From positions 1 to 6,242 of the forward strand of contig CALFYA010000326.1 in assembly GCA_937952925.1 (NCBI GenBank): a DNA stretch of 6,242 nucleotides, given 5' to 3'. This document shows positions 1-5,594 of the stretch, piece by piece; positions within the stretch are counted from its first letter, which is position 1; each line of letters starts with the position of its first letter. Source of the stretch: an uncultured Moraxellaceae bacterium (GTDB taxonomy: Bacteria > Pseudomonadota > Gammaproteobacteria > Pseudomonadales > Moraxellaceae). Made by a program: the position numbers and the translations under genes. Below the pieces are notes generated by a model. It did no database searches and was not told where the DNA came from. It worked only from the letters and a program-made list of their open reading frames with translations.

Positions 1-1
1 C

Positions 2-469
2 GAGTCGATTCGATTTATCAAACAAAAAATACCGAGTCTATACGCGGGCGGGGTGGTGGGAACCGGCTGCTTTTTTGATGGCAAAAACTATGACCGGCTG
101 AGCCTACAAACCTTGCGCAATATGATCACATTCTATGGCTGGCGTGAGATTGTGCCAGTATTGCTTCACACGGCGCATATCGGCAGTGTGATGAAACGCC
201 CAAAAAAAGATGAGCTGTATTTGTCCAACTTTGGCGTTGCACCGGCGTGTCGCTCGCAAGGCATTGGGCGTGCCATGATTGAGCAACAGATCGCACGTGC
301 CAAACAACAGGGCTATCGGCTATTTGCCCTTGATGTTGCGGCCACCAACCCGCGCGCCCAAAAGCTGTACGAATCGCTTGGCCTGCACGTGATCTGTCAA
401 AAAGCCTTTAGTGGCAAACGCGCAGGGCACAACGTGCCTGATGCACGCAAAATGGAACGTATCTTGTAA
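2..469 (+). CDS. GNAT-family N-acetyltransferase, 5' end outside window
   Basis: The reading frame is open from the first bases of the window to TAA at 467-469, giving 155 visible residues. The true start lies upstream; the GTG codons at 53 and 56 sit inside a conserved-looking stretch with no ribosome binding site. The GNAT fold is shown by the beta-4 strand (DELYLSNFGVAP), then the acetyl-CoA pyrophosphate-binding motif RSQGIGRA (Q/R-x-x-G-x-G/A), a following helix (MIEQQIARAKQQG), strand FALDVAATN, and the motif B element NPRAQKLYESLG. Family members transfer an acetyl group from acetyl-CoA to an amine on a small molecule or protein; the acceptor cannot be read from the sequence. The protein should be cytosolic. 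It is the first visible gene of a tight plus-strand run, 12 bases ahead of the next start. Confidence 0.9.
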   Translation, partial: ESIRFIKQKIPSLYAGGVVGTGCFFDGKNYDRLSLQTLRNMITFYGWREIVPVLLHTAHIGSVMKRPKKDELYLSNFGVAPACRSQGIGRAMIEQQIARAKQQGYRLFALDVAATNPRAQKLYESLGLHVICQKAFSGKRAGHNVPDARKMERIL

Positions 470-481
470 ATCAGGTTTGAT

Positions 482-925
482 ATGACATATTCATTTGGTC
501 AGCCGTATTTTGACCCTCAAGGATTATGGTTGTGGGCTTTCATCAGTTATGCGTTGGTGGTGAGCGCCTTGTTACACATTCGGCTGACTCAACAACGCTG
601 GAAATATCGCTATGCTCTTTTGCTGCCCATATTCACGACGATGGGCATCTATCACATGTATACCCAAGACTTTTCTAGAATGGATTGGCGAGCTTCTTCT
701 CAGGTGATTACACTTGAATTTCCCAACCATCAGTCGCAACAATTTTCTGTCAGACAGATCAAAGACGTCAATTTTGGTATTGTTGGAAAAACAGGACAAA
801 CTTGCTTTTTGTCAATTTATCTTGAGCAAGACCGACTGACGAGCCAAAATACGGATTGCCATCACGTTAAAATGGCACGCGATGATTTGCAAAAATATTT
901 AAAGGATCAATCTTATGCTCAATGA
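482..925 (+). CDS. Hypothetical two-helix membrane protein, 147 aa
   Basis: Family not recognised. The ATG at 482 has an AGG six bases upstream (473-475) and lies 12 bases after the acetyltransferase stop. Two hydrophobic segments at residues about 13-33 and 43-60, separated by a short Arg/Lys-rich loop (IRLTQQRWKYRY), predict a helical hairpin in the inner membrane. By the positive-inside rule the loop should be cytoplasmic, which would put the C-terminal domain on the outer side of the membrane; this is inference and the basic loop is short. Residues 70-147 look like a small alternating strand domain ending in a helix (MARDDLQKYLKD), with Cys at 108 and 126. The pattern vaguely recalls bacterial PH-like domains after a two-helix anchor, but I cannot establish that. 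The last 11 bases overlap the next gene, so the two are probably translated together. Confidence 0.8.
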   Translation: MTYSFGQPYFDPQGLWLWAFISYALVVSALLHIRLTQQRWKYRYALLLPIFTTMGIYHMYTQDFSRMDWRASSQVITLEFPNHQSQQFSVRQIKDVNFGIVGKTGQTCFLSIYLEQDRLTSQNTDCHHVKMARDDLQKYLKDQSYAQ

Positions 926-1613
926 CTACCCGCTCCTCAAACTCCGTCCCCAAGACTTTAAACACGCCCTCCCCGTGGTCAATCGCACCCGTCGCTTTGT
1001 GGTGTTTATCCCACAGCTCCTGCATGGCGGTGAAGCACTGGTCTACCCTCGCAACACGCGCCGTGCCGGTCAAGCTATCAAGCAAGGCCGTGGCATCGTG
1101 TTTTTCAATGGCGTTGATCGGGCATGGCAAGCCGCTCAAGGCAACGGCGAAGATTGCATCATCATCAATGATGTGACGCAGAGCCAAGCCGATGCGCTGC
1201 TGACCAAATACCATGCACTGCGCGGACAAAACGCCGCGCTCAACCTCGATAGCATCAAGCGGCTGTTGGCGTATGCCAAAGACGAGCTGGGCATCATCGA
1301 CTTTTACAACAAAAGCGCACACAGCGTGCAGCGCGATACCCAAGTGATTGATGCCACCAATCCATTTTTTATGGAAGTCAGCAAACCCGATCTGCATCAC
1401 GCTCTATATGTGCCCGATGCGTTTGTATTTGATGGGCCCGTCCAGCAAGTCTACCCACACGGTGCAGTGATGGTCAGCAACGGCAAACGCTGCTGGGGTG
1501 TGGGGACGGAGGTGTTTTTGCGTGGTTATCGTGCCGTGCAACGCGGTCAAGAACGCATTTTAAGCAGTGTCGAAACTGATTTTGTCCAAGCCAAACACGT
1601 CTATCAGGTGTAA
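915..1613 (+). CDS. Conserved-looking hypothetical protein, 232 aa
   Basis: Family not recognised. The ATG at 915 has AAGGA at 902-906 with an 8-base spacer, inside the end of the preceding gene (11-base overlap), which supports translational coupling. There is no signal peptide or membrane segment, so it is probably cytosolic. Visible blocks are an N-terminal basic strand region (residues 23-34, RTRRFVVFIPQL), an alternating segment at 59-90 (RGIVFFNGVDRAWQ, then EDCIIINDVT), a helix around 113-126 and a C-terminal region at 166-206 with PDAFVFDGP and GKRCWGVGTEVFLRGYR. The last of these is rich in Gly and aromatic residues and could be a binding loop. No nucleotide-binding or catalytic signature is evident. 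It closes the three-gene run, followed 7 bases later by a strong hairpin. Confidence 0.82.
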   Translation: MLNDYPLLKLRPQDFKHALPVVNRTRRFVVFIPQLLHGGEALVYPRNTRRAGQAIKQGRGIVFFNGVDRAWQAAQGNGEDCIIINDVTQSQADALLTKYHALRGQNAALNLDSIKRLLAYAKDELGIIDFYNKSAHSVQRDTQVIDATNPFFMEVSKPDLHHALYVPDAFVFDGPVQQVYPHGAVMVSNGKRCWGVGTEVFLRGYRAVQRGQERILSSVETDFVQAKHVYQV

Positions 1614-1620
1614 TCCGTCT

Positions 1621-1650
1621 TGACCAGAGATGTCTCTGGTCATGCTTTTG
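1621..1650 (+). terminator. Rho-independent-like terminator after the 232-aa gene
   Basis: TGACCAGAGA (1621-1630) and TCTCTGGTCA (1633-1642) are perfect 10-base inverted arms; in practice a 9-bp stem with a 4-base loop. TGC and four T residues follow (1646-1649). It begins 7 bases after the TAA at 1611-1613. The stem is strong but the T tract is short, so termination may be incomplete. Confidence 0.7.
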
Positions 1651-1666
1651 TGTGACATAATTCACA
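1651..1666. promoter_or_regulatory. Candidate CRP/Vfr-type binding site
   Basis: TGTGA (1651-1655), six bases (CATAAT), then TCACA (1662-1666): a perfect match to the TGTGA-N6-TCACA core recognised by CRP and similar to sites of its relative Vfr. The flanks are A/T-rich, as is common for such sites. It starts directly after the terminator T tract and lies about 160 bases upstream of the secreted-protein gene. I could not identify a good -35/-10 pair between it and that gene, so its role as an activator site is inferred. Confidence 0.45.
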
Positions 1667-1752
1667 AATAACTGAAATTGAATGATTTTTCCGCATAGAT
1701 TCCGACCAACAACCTTAACAAGCCGACGCTGTACTGGCAAAATATGCCTGTT

Positions 1753-1773
1753 TTTTGATCGAGATGATCAAAA
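1753..1773. repeat. AT-rich inverted repeat in leader of secreted-protein gene
   Basis: TTTTGATC (1753-1760) and GATCAAAA (1766-1773) are perfect 8-base inverted arms around GAGAT. The palindrome lies 56 bases upstream of the following start codon. It could be an operator, or a weak hairpin in the leader RNA or at the end of upstream transcription. The low GC of the stem makes it a poor terminator. Both arms contain a GATC, the Dam methylation target in organisms that have Dam. Confidence 0.4.
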
Positions 1774-1828
1774 TTGCTAGCGGCTGCTCACAAGCCCCCG
1801 CGTTGATACTAAAAACAGGATGTCGATG

Positions 1829-2215
1829 ATGAAACGTGTATTGATGGCACTGTCTATCGGGCTATGTTCAGCCCTGTCCCACGCCCAATTTGCCGATGAG
1901 TTTGTGGGGCAGTTTTCTCCCCTAACGCCTTCGGCCAAAGCGAGCCAATGGTCGATTAAAATGGTCAATCATGGCTATGAAGTGACCAGTCCCAAAACGC
2001 AAGAAGCGGCGTATTTGGCCACTAATGATGAGCAAATGGAGCTGTGGCACAAACTGGCATGGGATCAAACCCTCGCCAAACAAGCCACTTGCTTGATCAC
2101 CCAAACTCAGGCGATGCTGTGTCATACCCCGCAAAACACCGCACTCAACGCTGAGTATTTTGTGGTCGATGACACACTGAAATTGACTCGATTGTCACGG
2201 ATTGCCACACCATAA
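1829..2215 (+). CDS. Small secreted (periplasmic) hypothetical protein, 128 aa
   Basis: In-frame ATGs occur at 1820, 1826 and 1829. The AGGA at 1817-1820 overlaps the first ATG and lies 8 bases before 1829, which therefore gives the best spacing and the cleanest signal peptide; 1826 is also possible. The protein begins with a type I signal peptide: basic MKR, a hydrophobic core LMALSIGLC, and an AxA-like site SHA with likely cleavage before QFAD at residue 20. Cys13 does not sit in a lipobox because Leu precedes it. The mature part of about 109 residues is soluble, with Cys88 and Cys98 spaced to form a disulfide in an oxidising compartment. Family and function are not recognised. It stands alone between a terminator and a convergent operon, with a CRP-like palindrome upstream. 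Confidence 0.8.
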   Translation: MKRVLMALSIGLCSALSHAQFADEFVGQFSPLTPSAKASQWSIKMVNHGYEVTSPKTQEAAYLATNDEQMELWHKLAWDQTLAKQATCLITQTQAMLCHTPQNTALNAEYFVVDDTLKLTRLSRIATP

Positions 2216-2227
2216 CAATGGTGAAGT

Positions 2228-2261
2228 GTGCGTTATTCCCACACTGCTGAGCATAACGCAC
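2228..2261. repeat. Hairpin in the convergent intergenic region
   Basis: GTGCGTTAT (2228-2236) and ATAACGCAC (2253-2261) are perfect 9-base arms around a 16-base loop. No T tract follows on either strand, so it is not a classic terminator. It may help stop or protect the 3' ends of transcripts arriving from both sides. Confidence 0.5.
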
Positions 2262-2269
2262 TGCAGCAC

Positions 2270-2310
2270 GATGGCAGTTTTTTCAGATCACTGCCATCTC
2301 TCGCTTTTTT
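2270..2310 (+). terminator. Terminator hairpin overlapping the end of the convergent gene
   Basis: GATGGCAGT (2270-2278) and ACTGCCATC (2290-2298) are perfect 9-base arms with an 11-base loop. On the plus strand six T residues follow at 2305-2310 after a 6-base gap, which suits termination of the secreted-protein gene. The right arm encodes the final Trp-Gln-stop of the minus-strand 270-residue gene. On the minus strand no T run follows the stem, but the same hairpin could form at the end of that mRNA. Confidence 0.55.
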
Positions 2311-3100
2311 GCTCAATGGCATAAGCATGTTCCGTCTGTGCGGAAGTGGGTGGATCGAGCTGTAAATGGTTTGGATCAAAGGCTAAAGCTGTTTTTGCAT
2401 TTGATGTCATTGCTTGCTCCAGACGCTCAATTCGTTGGGTTACCACGGTGTCAATGTGCTGCTGCATTCGTAATTTACTTTCAACAACAGACTCCACCAC
2501 GACACGACAACGTTGATTGAGTAATGCGAGTTGATTGGTTTTAAAATCAAAATGCGTGGCAATTTCTCGGTCAACACCTTTCATAAACATTTGGCGGGTA
2601 TCAGATCCTTCTGGAAATTGATTCGCTAAATTGAGGAGTTCACTAGTTTTTTTCACCAAAAAATCGTCATTTTGAATATCCTTTGTCAAAGCTGCATACA
2701 TCTGCTCAACTTGTTGAATGTGTTGCTGGCTCGATGATTCAAGCAACATGAGCCGTTCCTCAGCCAAGACATTGACTTCTTTGAGCATCCCCATCAGGGC
2801 TTGTTGCATGGCATGAAAGCCACGACAATGTGCTTCGAGCATGGCCGCTTCCATCTTGGCATTAAACTCCATCAACTCAAGTTGAGCATCTTTGACCAGT
2901 CCAACCCGCTCGTTTTCAAGCTCAGCCACGCGGACTTTGTCAGGGTCATAGTGGGTGGTTTTACTGGTATGGTACGTCTCACTCGATGATGAATAGCTTC
3001 CTCCTCGATCTCGGCTGCCGCTGCTATCTGATGAACTGCTAAAAAGACTGCTGACGGTGTCTACCGCCCAACCACCGATTGAACTGAGAAGTCCAAACAT
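2288..3100 (-). CDS. Hypothetical Ser-rich, coiled-coil protein, 270 aa (second gene of pair)
   Basis: Family not recognised. The ATG at 3100-3098 has AGGAG 7 bases upstream. Residues 1-20 form a hydrophobic, possibly amphipathic segment (MFGLLSSIGGWAVDTVSSLF). Residues 21-47 are a low-complexity linker dominated by Ser with a few Gly and Arg. Residues 52-145 are charged and strongly helical, probably coiled coil, beginning YDPDKVRVAELENERVGL. Residues 146-230 form further helices, including a second likely coiled coil at 185-230, and a Pro/Gln-containing tail follows. There is no ATPase, nuclease or protease motif. The N-terminal segment is too short and Ser-rich for a confident membrane helix but could bind a membrane or a partner. 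The gene lies 10 bases downstream of the 793-residue gene, and its ribosome binding site overlaps that gene's stop codon, so the two products are probably made together and may interact. Confidence 0.85.
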   Translation of the reverse strand: MFGLLSSIGGWAVDTVSSLFSSSSDSSGSRDRGGSYSSSSETYHTSKTTHYDPDKVRVAELENERVGLVKDAQLELMEFNAKMEAAMLEAHCRGFHAMQQALMGMLKEVNVLAEERLMLLESSSQQHIQQVEQMYAALTKDIQNDDFLVKKTSELLNLANQFPEGSDTRQMFMKGVDREIATHFDFKTNQLALLNQRCRVVVESVVESKLRMQQHIDTVVTQRIERLEQAMTSNAKTALAFDPNHLQLDPPTSAQTEHAYAIEQKSERWQ

Positions 3101-3107
3101 TTTATTG

Positions 3108-3112
3108 CTCCT
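3108..3112 (-). promoter_or_regulatory. Ribosome binding site overlapping upstream stop codon
   Basis: On the minus strand TAGGAG joins the TAG stop (3113-3111) of the 793-residue gene to the AGGAG that precedes the 270-residue start by 7 bases. This arrangement favours translational coupling or reinitiation by the same ribosomes. Confidence 0.7.
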
Positions 3113-5492
3113 ATTTCATCAAGGCTTTACGCATTTTAAAGATCAACGTGGCGACATCTTTTTCACGCACAGCGAGCGCCTGACTGTAGCTCTTCGCATC
3201 TTGTAAACATGCGGCAAGGTTTTGTTGCTGTACCTTGCGCATGTCGTCCAACATGATCTGAACAATATCGTCGCGCTCAATCAACTGCTCATGTCGCAGG
3301 AGGTTGCTTATTTCTTGCAGTAAACCTTGCTGCCACACCTCCACCCAACGCACCAACCAAATTTTTTCAACGCTGCTAGGCAGGGCAAAAATGATCTGCT
3401 CCATGCTTTGCATCAACTGATGTCTAAGCTCGCTCAGCTTTTGCTCTCTTTCTAGCTTCTCTTGACGATGTCCATTGGGTTGAAACGCATAGGTCGTATG
3501 CACACCAAGGCGCTGGGTCAGATAAAACTGATCAATAGCCTGTTGATAGCTTTGCAGGGTGTTCAGCGTGTCAAGCACGGTACTTTGCGGTAAGACATGG
3601 TCTAAACCTGCCTGTATCAGTGGTTGCCACTGCTGTTGTACCACCCACTGTTGTTGCCGCCATTCGGCAAACCACTGCGCAACATCGGTAGCCTCAATAC
3701 TATTGTCTGTACCCTGTTGTTGCAGGTCTGCCTGATATTTATCCAGTAAAATCAAATAATGTGCGGTGAACTGTTGTTCTGATTGCACCACTGCGTGGAC
3801 AAAATCTAACGATTGCGCCAGCCATTCGAGTTTGGTCAGCACTTGGGTACATAAGGTGGCACTATGCTCCGCCACCAATGCAAAACTGGGTCGCTGCTGT
3901 GCTTCAATCTGCGCCAAACGAGATAGCGAATCTGGGTGTTGGTGAGCCTGTTGCAGTTGCTGCTGCAACGATTGCGCCTGTTGTAACATTTCAAACAATG
4001 CCGAGCGCACCGAGACCAAGCCAAAATCAAGCCGTTGTTGAAGGTCTGTATGTCTCGCCTGTAGCAGCTGTTGTTCGGTATCGCTCAGATGTGGGCTGCT
4101 CAGCGGTTTGGCGCTCAGGCTTTGGCTCAGCTGTGCAGCTTGGCTGAGCAAAGATTGCTGGTGCTGACTGATGTCGTCTAGCTGGGTGAGCAAAAACCGC
4201 ATCCACGATTGTACCGCAAGGCTGTACTGCCACACCGACTGACCAATATAGACCAAATCGTAGTGCTGATCTTGTAGGGCTTGGCGGTAGTCGAATGCTG
4301 CGGTAAATGGGTTGTCTGGCGCAGGTGGCGGTAATTCGGCCAAACGTTGCTCTACTGCAACAAGTTGGCGCTCTAGTTGAATCCGTTGATAATACGCATC
4401 AAACAGACGGTTGTATTCATCGCACTCTTTTTGCTTGGTCGCCAGTCGATTTTGGTAGTCATCCTCATCCTCATCGTAGGGCTTTTCTAGAAATGGCTCA
4501 AATATTGGAACCCAGTCTTGAGCAATAAAAAAATCTAAAATAATTCTAGATTTTTCATATGCTTTAAGACGAATATAAGCAGGAGAAATATCTGAATTAA
4601 TCAGCACCTTTAAGACGGGCAGCACAGTCCTATCGAGTTCAATTTGACCACCATATGTACTATTGCTGTTAGAGTTTTTAGAAAATTTTTCGTGAAAATA
4701 ATAACGATTAGAATAATTGGAAGTGTCAGTGTAAATATAGACTTTTAAGTCTACCTCCCCCCGAAATTTTTTCGGATAATCAAAACCATGACTATAATAC
4801 CAATGTTCCGAATAAAAATTTAGAAAACCAACCGGCCTTTTCTTTTCATTATCATAGCAGAAAACCTCATGTAGCATTTTCCAAGCACCCTGTATGCCAC
4901 TAGGTGCATAGTTTTTTCTGGCTTGCGGCCAATCAGCATATGTGACATGCGGTACATACTCAAAATTGGGGTATAGGTCACCTGTCCGGCTATCAAAAAC
5001 AATTTCACGTTTATTCTTAAACGCATACCAAGACTGCTGGCTGATCGCATGCAGCAAAATTGCCTCTGCACCACGATCCATGGTCTCGAGTTTGGGTTTG
5101 ATTTGTGCAAGTTTTTGTTGTGCTTGCTCTATCTGGGTTTCTTGCTTGGTTTTTTCATACTGCAACTGACTCATCAGCTCACGCACTTCTGGCGAGCTTT
5201 GATCGTGCAGTACCAGCGCGAGTGCTTGCAGCTTGCTGGTGAGTTGTTGCTGTGCCGCGGTCAGCTCATCATACGTTTGTGGCAGATCCAAGGGAGCAGA
5301 CTCCGATGATAGTGGTTGTATTGGTGCTTGCATCACGACTCCACGACCGTTAGACGTAGAAGGTTGCTGTGCAGTCTCAGGTATGGCAGCCATCTGAGCT
5401 TTTATTAGTGAACCAATACTCGTGTTATTACTCTTGTCGCTGTTGTTGTTTGCATCATTCATGCTATCAACAGCGTTACTAAACCATCCCAT
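3111..5492 (-). CDS. Large Gln-rich coiled-coil protein with a central aromatic domain, 793 aa (first gene of pair)
   Basis: Family not recognised. The ATG at 5492-5490 is preferred over an in-frame TTG at 5507 because GGGAGGG (5505-5499) lies 6 bases before the ATG and the TTG would overlap it. Residues 1-10 (MGWFSNAVDS) look amphipathic, and 11-70 are a Ser/Asn/Gln/Pro-rich linker. Residues 71-137 form a coiled coil. Residues 153-335 form a globular, aromatic, probably beta-rich segment that opens with WYAFKNKREIVFDSRTGDLY, which resembles the D-x-x-T-G-L-x-W start of DUF1566/Lcl-type domains; an acidic YDEDEDDY patch closes it at 339-346. Residues 347-386 form another coiled coil, and 400-793 are a long Gln- and Leu-rich helical region ending in a basic tail. 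No signal peptide, transmembrane helix, Walker motif or catalytic triad is visible. It is likely a scaffold or membrane-associated structural protein acting with the 270-residue product; that function is inferred only from architecture and operon layout. Confidence 0.85.
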   Translation of the reverse strand: MGWFSNAVDSMNDANNNSDKSNNTSIGSLIKAQMAAIPETAQQPSTSNGRGVVMQAPIQPLSSESAPLDLPQTYDELTAAQQQLTSKLQALALVLHDQSSPEVRELMSQLQYEKTKQETQIEQAQQKLAQIKPKLETMDRGAEAILLHAISQQSWYAFKNKREIVFDSRTGDLYPNFEYVPHVTYADWPQARKNYAPSGIQGAWKMLHEVFCYDNEKKRPVGFLNFYSEHWYYSHGFDYPKKFRGEVDLKVYIYTDTSNYSNRYYFHEKFSKNSNSNSTYGGQIELDRTVLPVLKVLINSDISPAYIRLKAYEKSRIILDFFIAQDWVPIFEPFLEKPYDEDEDDYQNRLATKQKECDEYNRLFDAYYQRIQLERQLVAVEQRLAELPPPAPDNPFTAAFDYRQALQDQHYDLVYIGQSVWQYSLAVQSWMRFLLTQLDDISQHQQSLLSQAAQLSQSLSAKPLSSPHLSDTEQQLLQARHTDLQQRLDFGLVSVRSALFEMLQQAQSLQQQLQQAHQHPDSLSRLAQIEAQQRPSFALVAEHSATLCTQVLTKLEWLAQSLDFVHAVVQSEQQFTAHYLILLDKYQADLQQQGTDNSIEATDVAQWFAEWRQQQWVVQQQWQPLIQAGLDHVLPQSTVLDTLNTLQSYQQAIDQFYLTQRLGVHTTYAFQPNGHRQEKLEREQKLSELRHQLMQSMEQIIFALPSSVEKIWLVRWVEVWQQGLLQEISNLLRHEQLIERDDIVQIMLDDMRKVQQQNLAACLQDAKSYSQALAVREKDVATLIFKMRKALMK
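4501..4860. other. AT-rich block inside the 793-aa gene
   Basis: By hand count, 115 of 360 bases are G or C (about 32%), against about 52% in 4141-4260, within the same reading frame. It encodes residues about 211-331, rich in Tyr, Phe, Asn, Lys and Ser (for example HWYYSHGFDYPKKF and YFHEKFSKNSNSNSTY), unlike the Gln/Leu-rich helical remainder. The frame is intact. The composition break suggests that this part of the central domain has a different origin or evolves under different constraints. Confidence 0.65.
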
Positions 5493-5498
5493 AAAACA

Positions 5499-5505
5499 CC
5501 CTCCC
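5499..5505 (-). promoter_or_regulatory. Strong ribosome binding site of the 793-aa gene
   Basis: GGGAGGG on the minus strand, 6 bases ahead of the ATG at 5492. It decides the start: the alternative TTG at 5507-5505 would overlap this element. Confidence 0.75.
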
Positions 5506-5525
5506 AAATCCTTTCAGTTGTCCCC

Positions 5526-5542
5526 ACAGCATATCATGCTGT
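5526..5542. repeat. Short palindrome upstream of the coiled-coil operon
   Basis: ACAGCAT (5526-5532) and ATGCTGT (5536-5542) are perfect 7-base inverted arms around ATC. It lies 34-50 bases upstream of the 793-residue start codon, where a promoter or operator would be expected. No clear -35/-10 pair is visible around it and no T tract follows on the minus strand, so an operator or a leader-RNA hairpin is more plausible than a terminator for the transporter gene. Confidence 0.35.
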
Positions 5543-5569
5543 CATCACCACTCCCATCCTTGACACCTC

Positions 5570-5594
5570 TAGTGCGACACACTACGACGCACTA
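5570..5594. repeat. Inverted repeat at the transporter stop codon
   Basis: TAGTGCG (5570-5576) and CGCACTA (5588-5594) are perfect 7-base arms with an 11-base loop. The right arm contains the TAG stop of the minus-strand transporter gene. On the minus strand no T run follows, so if it acts as a terminator it is a poor intrinsic one. Confidence 0.35.

Noticed and set aside
867..1400. Long minus-strand open frame opposite the 232-residue gene
   Set aside because: It is the antisense shadow of a gene with a good ribosome binding site and operon context, and its own protein shows no recognisable features.
1755..1771. FNR/Anr-type site (TTGAT-N4-ATCAA)
   Set aside because: The half-sites are separated by 7 bases rather than 4, so the spacing does not fit.
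3220..4100. Repeated CTG/TTG triplets as a microsatellite
   Set aside because: They reflect Gln- and Leu-rich coding on the minus strand, are interrupted throughout and form no regular array.
4460..4476. CATCCT tandem repeat as a phase-variation tract
   Set aside because: It has fewer than three full copies of a 6-base unit, so slippage would stay in frame; it simply encodes an Asp/Glu patch.
5493..5507. TTG start adding five residues to the 793-residue protein
   Set aside because: It overlaps the ribosome binding site that serves the ATG at 5492.
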